Source: Peptoniphilus pacaensis (GTDB taxonomy: Bacteria > Bacillota > Clostridia > Tissierellales > Peptoniphilaceae). Taken from it: DNA of 64,000 bases. The stretch spans positions 1,363,071 through 1,427,070 of the forward strand of contig NZ_FLQT01000003.1 in assembly GCF_900088125.1 (NCBI RefSeq), written 5' to 3'. Under the pieces are notes generated by a model. It did not search any database. It saw nothing but the letters and a program-made list of their open reading frames with translations, and was not told where the DNA came from. The position numbers were made by a program, and so were the translations under genes. The first letter of the stretch is position 1, and each line of letters begins with the position of its first letter. Shown piece after piece: positions 17,284 to 24,428 of the stretch.

Positions 17284-18423
17284 ATGGAACAAGAATACAA
17301 CGACTTTATAAACAGCCTTACAGGCGATTACGTAGAGGATTTAAACGCCATCTACGACGAAGTACAAAAGCTTTCCCTGGCAGGGGAAGGGGAACTGGCC
17401 CAAAAGCTTTTGGAATACGGACAAAAATTAATGGACGAGCACCGCGGCGATGCAGGGGACTACCGAAGCCTGAAGCAAGACGGTGCCGGCATCGATAAGT
17501 TTTATACCCTATTAGATGCGGTTTTTGCAAAAACCCTGGACGAAGATATGGAAGGGGCAAAGACCTTCATCGACCGCATGGCGGAGGAAGTGGATTTTTT
17601 AAAGACGGCACTGGAAGCCCTGGAAAGTGATGAGAAATTTTTCTCTTTCCAATCCATGGTGGAAGAGGTCATCTGCCGCGTGGAACGGGACGGCGATCGT
17701 CGACCCATTCTAGGTCCCGAGGTGGACATGTGGCTCACCCTTCGCGGCGGCGTGGCGGCGGAGTTAAAAGAATACGACGACGCTCGCAAGTATTTGGAAA
17801 AGGCCCTGTCCGTGAATCCCATGTCCACGGCCAACTATCTGACCTTATCGAAGGTTTCCCGCCAGGAAGGGGATATGGAAAAGGCGAAGGAGTACAATCA
17901 AAAAGCCTTTGAAGCGGCCTATCTGGCATCGGATTTCTCCCAATGCTTTTCCAACGAAGGCTACTTCCTCTTTAAGGAAAACAAACCCGCCCTGGCCCTC
18001 TCCATGAGTATCATCGCAAAGGATTACGACGGCGACAACGACGAAGCCGAAGGCAATCTCATGATGATCGGCGGCCGCTTTCCCGATGCGGAGCCGGCGG
18101 AGAAGGACGAATTTTTAAATTACCTGAAGGAGCGTCACATTCAAGGCACCTTGGATCCCGACCGCGTGGAAATTTTAAAGCGTCTGGCACAAAAGGCGGA
18201 AGAGGACGGCAATGTAGATTTCGCCATGGAGATTTTAATTAATCTGGACACCATTCTCCACGACGATGCCATTCACAAAAAAATTCACGAGCTCGCCGCC
18301 CGCTACGAAGAGGATGAAGACGACTGCGGCTGTGGTCACAATCACGATCACCACCACGATCATTGCTGCGGTCATGATCACGACCACGATCACGATCACT
18401 GTTGCGGCCACGATCACGAGTAA
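17284..18423 (+). CDS. TPR-like protein with Cys/His-rich metal-binding tail
   Basis: 379 residues, acidic and soluble. Residues 165-215 look like two TPR helical hairpins (A-R-K-Y-L-E-K-A-L-S-V-N-P then A-K-E-Y-N-Q-K-A-F-E); helical repeats probably continue on both sides. The last 34 residues hold 13 histidines and 6 cysteines in repeats of H-D-H and C-C-G-H, suited to binding zinc, nickel or copper. Start 17284 follows GTGGAGGT; a -10, TATACT, is at 17262-17267. Function unknown: metal storage, metallochaperone or a scaffold are possible. Confidence 0.75.
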   Translation: MEQEYNDFINSLTGDYVEDLNAIYDEVQKLSLAGEGELAQKLLEYGQKLMDEHRGDAGDYRSLKQDGAGIDKFYTLLDAVFAKTLDEDMEGAKTFIDRMAEEVDFLKTALEALESDEKFFSFQSMVEEVICRVERDGDRRPILGPEVDMWLTLRGGVAAELKEYDDARKYLEKALSVNPMSTANYLTLSKVSRQEGDMEKAKEYNQKAFEAAYLASDFSQCFSNEGYFLFKENKPALALSMSIIAKDYDGDNDEAEGNLMMIGGRFPDAEPAEKDEFLNYLKERHIQGTLDPDRVEILKRLAQKAEEDGNVDFAMEILINLDTILHDDAIHKKIHELAARYEEDEDDCGCGHNHDHHHDHCCGHDHDHDHDHCCGHDHE

Positions 18424-18462
18424 GGGAAATTTAGTAAAAGCGGGCGGCGAATATGCCCGCAC

Positions 18463-18492
18463 AAAAAAACAGCCTCCGAGGGCTGTTTTTTT
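18463..18492. terminator. Bidirectional terminator between convergent genes
   Basis: AAAAAAACAGCC (18463-18474) and GGCTGTTTTTTT (18481-18492) are exact inverted copies around TCCGAG, serving the TPR gene and nfnB. A second G+C hairpin, GCGGGC to GCCCGC, is at 18440-18460. Confidence 0.9.
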
Positions 18493-18510
18493 GTTGCCTG
18501 AAAATCGGCT

Positions 18511-19893
18511 TTATTTGTTTTTGTTTTTAATGTATTCGTCGATGCCTTTGGCGGCTTGTTTGCCCGCGCCCATGGCCAGGATGACCGTGGCGGCACCGGT
18601 GACGGCGTCGCCGCCGGCAAAGACGTCTTCCACGGAGCTTTGGCCCTCGTCGGTAATGACGATGCCTTGCTTCTTATTGGTTTCGATGTCGGGATTGGTG
18701 GCGGTAATCAAGGGGTTGGGATTGGTACCAAGGGCCATAATCACCGTGTCCACTTCCACGTCGAAGTCTTCGCCTTCCTTGGGCACGGGACGGCGACGGC
18801 CCGACTCGTCGGGTTCGCCCAGTTCCATGGGGCGAAGGGTCATGCTCGTGACCCAGCCGTCGTCGTCGGCGTGAATTTCCACGGGGGAGGTGAGGAAGTG
18901 GAAATGGATGCCTTCTTCCTTGGCGTGGTGCACTTCCTCGGCCCGTGCGGGCAATTCTTTTTCCGTGCGGCGATAGACGATGGTCACATCGGCGCCTAAA
19001 CGCTTGGCCACGCGGGCAGCATCCATGGCCACATTGCCGCCGCCGATGACGGCGGTTTTGCGTCCGGCGATAATGGGCGTGTCGTAGCCCGCTTCGTAGG
19101 CGTGCATGAGATTGGTCCGGGTCAAAAATTCGTTGGCGCTGAAGACGCCGTTGTAGTTTTCCCCGGGAATATTCATAAAGCGGGGAAGGCCGGCGCCGGT
19201 GCCTAAGAAGATGGCCTCGTAGCCTTCGTTGCGAATGCCGTCTAAGGACATGGTGCGACCGACGATGGTATTGGTTTCGAATTTAACGCCCAGGTCCTTC
19301 AGTTTTTCAACTTCGCTTGCCACGACGGAATCGGGCAGACGGAATTGAGGAATGCCGTAGACCAGGACGCCGCCCGGTTGTTGCAGGGATTCGAAGACGG
19401 TGACGTCGTAACCTTTTTTCACCAGCTCGCCTGCCACGGTAATGCCGGAAGGGCCGGCGCCGACGACGGCGACCTTGTGACCGTTCGGTGCTTCGGCTTC
19501 AATGGTTTGAATATGATTTTCCCGTGCGTAGTCGGCAGCGTAGCGTTCCAATTTGCCGATGCTCACGGAATCGCCCTTTTTGCCCAGGACGCAGTATTTT
19601 TCGCATTGGCTTTCCTGAGGGCATACGCGGCCGCAAACGGCGGGCAGGGCCGTGTGCTTGGAAAGTTCCATGGCGGCTGCCTTGGGATTGTCTTCGGCGA
19701 TTTCGTGGACGAAGGCGGGGATGTCCACGGAGACGGGGCATCCCTTCACGCATTGAGGCACTTTACAGTTCAGGCAACGCTTCGCCTCTTCCACGGCCTC
19801 TTCGTGATTGTAGCCGTAACAGACTTCTTCGAAGTTTTTGTTCCGTTGATTCGGGTCCTGTTCCCGTACGGGGACTCTTGTAAAGCGATCCAT
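18511..19893 (-). CDS. nfnB: NADPH-binding large subunit of NfnAB transhydrogenase (GltA-like)
   Basis: 460 residues. An N-terminal cysteine-rich domain (C-L-N-C-K-V-P-Q-C-V-K-G-C-P) binds [4Fe-4S] clusters, followed by an FAD Rossmann motif V-V-G-A-G-P-S-G and an NADPH motif V-I-G-G-G-N-V-A. The fold is that of glutamate synthase small subunit and is often so annotated, but the partner gene directly upstream is the NfnA-type subunit, so this is best read as NfnB. The complex couples NADH, reduced ferredoxin and NADP by flavin-based electron bifurcation. The ATG at 19891-19893 follows GGAGGA and shares one base with the nfnA stop. Confidence 0.88.
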   Translation of the reverse strand: MDRFTRVPVREQDPNQRNKNFEEVCYGYNHEEAVEEAKRCLNCKVPQCVKGCPVSVDIPAFVHEIAEDNPKAAAMELSKHTALPAVCGRVCPQESQCEKYCVLGKKGDSVSIGKLERYAADYARENHIQTIEAEAPNGHKVAVVGAGPSGITVAGELVKKGYDVTVFESLQQPGGVLVYGIPQFRLPDSVVASEVEKLKDLGVKFETNTIVGRTMSLDGIRNEGYEAIFLGTGAGLPRFMNIPGENYNGVFSANEFLTRTNLMHAYEAGYDTPIIAGRKTAVIGGGNVAMDAARVAKRLGADVTIVYRRTEKELPARAEEVHHAKEEGIHFHFLTSPVEIHADDDGWVTSMTLRPMELGEPDESGRRRPVPKEGEDFDVEVDTVIMALGTNPNPLITATNPDIETNKKQGIVITDEGQSSVEDVFAGGDAVTGAATVILAMGAGKQAAKGIDEYIKNKNK

Positions 19894-20744
19894 TATGCAT
19901 TCCTCCAGACTTGTTGACCTTTCACTTTTTCCACGTTCATGTATTGTTTTTGACGTTTCATAGCCAGGTCGAAGTCCACCTTGTGGCCGTCGAATTCCGG
20001 TCCGTGGACGCAGGCAAATTTCGTTTCGCCGTCGATGCTGACGCGGCAGGCGCCGCACATGCCGGTGCCGTCGACCATAATCGGATTCAGAGAGACGATG
20101 GTGTGCAGATCGTATTTCTTCGTGGTGAGGCAGACGAACTTCATCATAATCATGGGCCCGATGGCGACACAGGTGTCGTAGCTCTTGCCTTCGTTTTCGA
20201 TGAGGTCTTCGATCTTTGCCGTGACCATACCGTTAAAGCCGTAGGAGCCGTCGTCGGTGGTGACGTAGAGATCGCAGTCCAATGCCTTAAACTCCTCTTC
20301 GTAGATGACGGCTTCTTTGTTTTTAAAGCCGATGATCACGTCGCAGTGGACGCCTCGTTCGGACAGATAGCGGACCTGTGGATAGACCGGCGCGGCACCG
20401 ATGCCGCCGCCGACAAATAAGTAACGTTGTTTTTTCAGCTCTTCGTCTGAGAGCTCGGTGAATTCCGACGGAACGCCTAAGGGTCCGACGAAGTCTTTTA
20501 ATTCATCGCCCTGTTCCTTTTCGGAAAGTTTCGTCGTGGACGGACCGGAGGCCTGAACCACCAAATCCACCCAACCTTCCTCGCGATCGAAGTTTGCGAT
20601 GGTCAAAGGCACGCGCTCGGCGTGTTCGTCGGCGATGACGATGACGAACTGTCCCGGTTGAGCGGCCATGGCCACGCGAGGCGCGTGAATGCGCAGCAAG
20701 AAGACGCGAGGCGCCAAATTTTTCTTTTCTAAAATGGTAAACAT
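19893..20744 (-). CDS. nfnA: Small subunit of NfnAB transhydrogenase (ferredoxin-NADP reductase-like)
   Basis: 283 residues. The N-terminus is an FAD-binding ferredoxin-reductase barrel (Q-P-G-Q-F-V near residue 34), then a nucleotide-binding domain (F-V-G-G-G-I-G-A-A-P). The C-terminal C-G-A-C-R-V and a further Cys bind a [2Fe-2S] cluster, as in PyrK and NfnA. Start at 20742-20744 behind GGGGGG. A palindrome overlapping its likely -10 at 20773-20778 suggests regulation. Confidence 0.88.
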   Translation of the reverse strand: MFTILEKKNLAPRVFLLRIHAPRVAMAAQPGQFVIVIADEHAERVPLTIANFDREEGWVDLVVQASGPSTTKLSEKEQGDELKDFVGPLGVPSEFTELSDEELKKQRYLFVGGGIGAAPVYPQVRYLSERGVHCDVIIGFKNKEAVIYEEEFKALDCDLYVTTDDGSYGFNGMVTAKIEDLIENEGKSYDTCVAIGPMIMMKFVCLTTKKYDLHTIVSLNPIMVDGTGMCGACRVSIDGETKFACVHGPEFDGHKVDFDLAMKRQKQYMNVEKVKGQQVWRNA

Positions 20745-20767
20745 ACTATCCCCCCTATATCTCTGTC

Positions 20768-20785
20768 TATCCATTATAATGGATA
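20768..20785. promoter_or_regulatory. 18-bp perfect palindrome overlapping the nfnA promoter
   Basis: TATCCATTATAATGGATA reads the same on both strands and contains a TATAAT for the minus strand 29 bases before the nfnA start codon. A dimeric repressor is the simplest reading; the -35 (TGGTAT on the minus strand) is poor. Confidence 0.5.
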
Positions 20786-20835
20786 CAGACGTGAAATACC
20801 ACGAAGGTGAAATTTGTATCATATTTTGCAAGCCC

Positions 20836-20864
20836 TTGTACGGGAGGCGAAAATAGCGTAAACT
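20836..20864 (+). promoter_or_regulatory. Promoter of thrC-thrB
   Basis: TTGTAC at 20836-20841 and TAAACT at 20859-20864, spacing 17, about 40 bases before thrC. Confidence 0.65.
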
Positions 20865-20904
20865 GTGATACATTAACGAAATAAAGAACACGAAGGAGAC
20901 GACG

Positions 20905-22341
20905 ATGCGATTTTTTTCTTCTCGGGACAAATCCCGAGCTTTTTCGGCGAAAGAGGCGATCTTTAAAGGTCCCGCCGACGACGGCGGTTTGTTTGTGCCC
21001 GAGCACATTCCCACCATGGATTTAAATGAGTATGCGGACTGCAGCTATGTGGAATTGGCGGCGGAAGTGCTCCATTTATTTTTCGACGACTTTTCCAAAG
21101 AGGCCCTTTCGGATTGGGCGAAGAAGGCCTACGGTTCCTTCTCCGGCACGGAGCCCGTGGGCTATTACGATCTCGACGGCATGACCGTGGCGGAGCTGTT
21201 CCACGGCCCCACGGCGGCCTTTAAGGACTTCGCCCTGCAGATGCTCCCTTACCTTATGGCCGCATCGGCGGAGGGGAGAAAGGTTCGGATCTTAACGGCC
21301 ACCAGCGGCGACACGGGCAAGGCCGCCTTGGCGGGCTTTCAGGACGTAGAGAACACGGACATCTTTGTCTTTTATCCCGCCCACGGCGTCAGCACCATTC
21401 AGCGCCGCCAGATGTCCACGCAAAGGGGTAATAATGTTTTCGTCTACGGCATCGAGGGGAATTTCGACGACGCCCAGCGCACGGTGAAGGAAATTTTCAG
21501 AGACGAGGCGTTGAGAGAAGCGTCGCGCCGTTCGGGCATCGAATTTTCCTCGGCCAACTCCATCAACATCGGTCGCCTGGTGCCTCAGGTGGTGTACTAC
21601 TTGTATTCCTACCTGGAATTGGTGCGCAGAAACACCATCGCCATGGGCGATGCCATTGACATCTGCGTGCCCACGGGCAATTTCGGAAATATTTTAGCCG
21701 CCATGTACGCCAGGGAAATGGGCCTTCCCGTGGGCCGTTTCATTTGCGCATCAAATAAAAATCACGTGCTCACGGATTTTATTTCCACCGGCGTTTACGA
21801 CAAGAACCGTGATTTTTATAAGACCACGTCGCCTTCCATGGACATTCTCGTGGCGAGCAATATCGAGCGCTATCTGCACTTGGTCTTGAAGCGGGATTAC
21901 AAGGTGCGGGAGAAAATGGAAGACTTGAACGCCACGGGCCGCTTCGACATTCCCATGGACGCCATCAACCGCTCCAAGCTCGTGGGCTATTGGTCCACGG
22001 ATGCGGAAGGGGAGGCGCGGATCAAGGAAGTCCTCGACCGCTTCGGCTATTTAATGGATCCCCACACGGCGGTGGCCTATGACGGCGCGAAGAAGCACGG
22101 CTCCGCCAATCACGTCTTGGTCATGGCCACGGCGAGCCCCTATAAATTTCCCGAGACGGTGGCCGACGCTCTGGGTATTCAGGGAGAAGGGGACGAGGAT
22201 CTCCTGAAAAAGATTCAAGAAGCCTACGGCGTCGAGGTGCCGAAGCCCTTGACGGAGGTCTTCGATTTGCCCGAGCGCTTTACCGAAAGCATTACAGTGG
22301 ATGAGATGAAAGAAGTCGTGAAGGAGGGTTTTCATGATTAA
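20905..22341 (+). CDS. thrC: Threonine synthase
   Basis: Converts O-phosphohomoserine to threonine, last step of the pathway. At 478 residues it is the long, E. coli/yeast-like form. The PLP lysine is in G-P-T-A-A-F-K-D-F-A, and the phosphate-binding and S-G-D-T-G-K segments are intact. The ATG follows GAAGGAG. The end overlaps thrB by 8 bases, so the two steps are made together. No homoserine dehydrogenase gene is adjacent. Confidence 0.95.
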   Translation: MRFFSSRDKSRAFSAKEAIFKGPADDGGLFVPEHIPTMDLNEYADCSYVELAAEVLHLFFDDFSKEALSDWAKKAYGSFSGTEPVGYYDLDGMTVAELFHGPTAAFKDFALQMLPYLMAASAEGRKVRILTATSGDTGKAALAGFQDVENTDIFVFYPAHGVSTIQRRQMSTQRGNNVFVYGIEGNFDDAQRTVKEIFRDEALREASRRSGIEFSSANSINIGRLVPQVVYYLYSYLELVRRNTIAMGDAIDICVPTGNFGNILAAMYAREMGLPVGRFICASNKNHVLTDFISTGVYDKNRDFYKTTSPSMDILVASNIERYLHLVLKRDYKVREKMEDLNATGRFDIPMDAINRSKLVGYWSTDAEGEARIKEVLDRFGYLMDPHTAVAYDGAKKHGSANHVLVMATASPYKFPETVADALGIQGEGDEDLLKKIQEAYGVEVPKPLTEVFDLPERFTESITVDEMKEVVKEGFHD

Positions 22342-23200
22342 ACTGCGCGTGCCGGCGACGACGGCGAATATGGGTCCGGGCTTCGATGTCATCGGCTTGG
22401 CTCTGGATTTATACAACACCTTTACCTTTTCCATGGAGGGCGGGGATTGCGACTGCCACAGCATGATTTACGAGGCGGCGAAGGTGGTCTTCGATAAGGC
22501 CGGCGCCTCCATGGATGGTTTCTTTTATCGTGTGGATGCGGACATCCCCATCGCTCGGGGCCTGGGCAGCAGTGCCACCTGCATCGTCGGCGGCATGGTG
22601 GGGGCGAATCTCCTGCTGGGCGAGCCCTTCGACCAAGGGGAGATTTTAAAAATGGCCTCGGATTTCGAAGGCCATCCGGACAATGTGGCGCCGGCCCTCT
22701 TAGGGGGCTGCGTCATCAGCTTGCCCGCAGGCGACGGCGTGGTGTATCGCAAGATCAATAATATCGACAACTTCGCCACCATCGCCGCCTTCCCGGACTT
22801 CGATCTGTCCACGGCCAAGGCTCGGGCGGCACTGCCCAAGTCCCTGAGCTATGCCGATACGGTGTCCAATATCGGCCACATGGGCTTTTTGATTCACGGC
22901 CTGGAAAACGCCGACACGGAAGCTCTGTTCTTCGGCTTGGAAGACAAGATCCACGAGCCCTACCGAAGCAAACTCATTGCCGGCTACGATGTGATGAAGA
23001 CTTTGGAAGAGCGCCACGAAGGCCGCGTGCTCATTAGCGGCGCCGGGCCCACCCTCTTGTTCGTCACGGAAAAATCCGCCGATCTCGACGCCATCAAAAA
23101 GACCTGGGAAAAAATCTCCGAGCCCCTGGATGCCACCTGGGACATTCGGATCCTCCACATCACCACCACCGGCGTGGAAATTTTAGAAAAAGATGCGTAA
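22334..23200 (+). CDS. thrB: Homoserine kinase
   Basis: A 288-residue GHMP kinase that makes O-phosphohomoserine. It starts V-P-A-T-T-A-N-M-G-P-G-F-D, has the ATP-binding P-I-A-R-G-L-G-S-S-A-T motif near residue 73 and the C-terminal S-G-A-G-P-T segment. It overlaps thrC, and a terminator follows. Confidence 0.95.
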   Translation: MIKLRVPATTANMGPGFDVIGLALDLYNTFTFSMEGGDCDCHSMIYEAAKVVFDKAGASMDGFFYRVDADIPIARGLGSSATCIVGGMVGANLLLGEPFDQGEILKMASDFEGHPDNVAPALLGGCVISLPAGDGVVYRKINNIDNFATIAAFPDFDLSTAKARAALPKSLSYADTVSNIGHMGFLIHGLENADTEALFFGLEDKIHEPYRSKLIAGYDVMKTLEERHEGRVLISGAGPTLLFVTEKSADLDAIKKTWEKISEPLDATWDIRILHITTTGVEILEKDA

Positions 23201-23204
23201 AAAC

Positions 23205-23233
23205 AGCCCTCGGAATTTCCGAGGGCTTTCTCT
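23205..23233. terminator. Terminator after thrB (possibly bidirectional)
   Basis: AGCCCTCGGAA (23205-23215) pairs with TTCCGAGGGCT (23217-23227) followed by a T-rich tail. On the minus strand the arm is followed by a T-rich stretch too, and the convergent gene ends at 23234. Confidence 0.85.
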
Positions 23234-24355
23234 TTATGCTAAACTCTTTTGAATGGCGATTAAAAAGGCTTCCATGATCTGTTCCATTTGCGCCCGGGGC
23301 ACATTGACCTGGACGTGATACATATTTCCCGTGCCTTCTTTTTCGCCGGCCACGCGGTCCATAATGTCTTTTAAATCCACGGACACATCGGCACTTCGAA
23401 TGACGTGGATCTGGGCTTCGTTGCCGTTGGGGATGCCGTAGATCTGCACGGTCTTCGCCTTTTTCTGAATGGCGGCGGACATGTGCTTGAAGTTTTTGAA
23501 ATTAATATTTTCAAGGGTGGTGTAAATGTAGCCCACGCCTTCCACGGTGCGGCGCTTGGCCATAAATTCTTCCACATCTTCCTTGCCCATGGCTTCTTCC
23601 AGAGCGTCGATTTTTTTCTTTTGCTCGTCGATTTTGCCCTGAAGCTTTTTCACCGCCTGCCAAATGCCCTGAGTGGTATTTTCTTTTAAATACATGGACA
23701 GATTCTTTGTCAGGTAGCGGTGGTTTCTGTAATCCTCCAAGGCTTCCTTGCCGCAGACGAAGGTGAGCTTCAGTCCCTCTTCGACCTTTTCGATTTTTTG
23801 AACGGCAAAGAGGGCCACCTCGCCGGTGCTTTTCAGAAGGGGCCCCACGCTGTGAACCTTGTCCATGGAAGGAATGGTGACCTCGTCCTTTTCTTCTTGA
23901 ATCGGCAGATTGGATTCGATAAGATGATTAACGTAGTTTTCTATTTTTTCAAGGGACACGAAGCCGATGTCAGCGGCATCGACGACGAGATAGCAGCTCT
24001 CTTCCGTGGAGCCCGAGAGGATTTTCGTGTGGAGAAGGGACTCTAGGGCGCAGGTAAAGAGAATGCGGGCAATATTATTTTGCATGCCCTGCAGACGGTG
24101 AGACCAGTCGATGGAAAGTTCCACCTCTTTTCCGCTTTCAACGGCGGCCATTTTGCATTGGATGCGGCCGTCTTCCACGGAGTATTCCGCTTCTTTGCCG
24201 TCGATAAAGATTTTATCGCCGGTGTAGTAGCCTTCCGCAGGCGGGGCAACGATGCTGTCTTCTAATAAAAAATAGTGGTAGCCTTTACTTTTTACGGTTT
24301 CGGGAACGGTTATTTTCATGGATTTACGATAGGGTTCCCTTTCATAGCGGGCCAT
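23234..24355 (-). CDS. AlaX/AlaRS editing-domain-like protein with lost zinc ligands, plus DHHA1-like C-terminus
   Basis: 373 residues. Residues 1-190 follow the plan of alanyl-tRNA editing proteins: a barrel, then D-W-S-H-R-L-Q-G-M-Q at 83-92, then I-E-N-Y-V-N-H-L-I-E and S-T-G-E-V-A-L. But the HxxxH zinc pair expected after M-Q is N94 and I98, and the C-G-G-T-H element is S-V-G-P-L-L, so all four ligands are missing. Residues 235-265 are a coiled coil and the end resembles DHHA1. It probably cannot hydrolyse Ser-tRNA-Ala the normal way; it may bind tRNA or be structural. Start 24355 follows AGGAGG. Confidence 0.7.
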   Translation of the reverse strand: MARYEREPYRKSMKITVPETVKSKGYHYFLLEDSIVAPPAEGYYTGDKIFIDGKEAEYSVEDGRIQCKMAAVESGKEVELSIDWSHRLQGMQNNIARILFTCALESLLHTKILSGSTEESCYLVVDAADIGFVSLEKIENYVNHLIESNLPIQEEKDEVTIPSMDKVHSVGPLLKSTGEVALFAVQKIEKVEEGLKLTFVCGKEALEDYRNHRYLTKNLSMYLKENTTQGIWQAVKKLQGKIDEQKKKIDALEEAMGKEDVEEFMAKRRTVEGVGYIYTTLENINFKNFKHMSAAIQKKAKTVQIYGIPNGNEAQIHVIRSADVSVDLKDIMDRVAGEKEGTGNMYHVQVNVPRAQMEQIMEAFLIAIQKSLA

Positions 24356-24428
24356 AGACGCCTCCTTTAACTTTTGATCGAGTCTTACCCTATTTTATCA
24401 TATTCCGGATTTATGAGGGCGGGTGGTT

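Noticed and set aside
18235-18999. Open frames opposite the His-rich tail and opposite nfnB
   Set aside because: Low-complexity products of the repeated CAC/GAT codons and of GC-rich codons on the other strand; the genes on the correct strand are well supported.
18511-19893. Glutamate synthase small subunit (GltD/GltA) as the function of this gene
   Set aside because: No large glutamate synthase subunit nearby; the adjacent NfnA-type gene makes NfnB the better reading, although both share the fold.
19345-20420. Plus-strand open frames across nfnB and nfnA
   Set aside because: Shadow frames; the minus-strand proteins have cofactor motifs and good starts.
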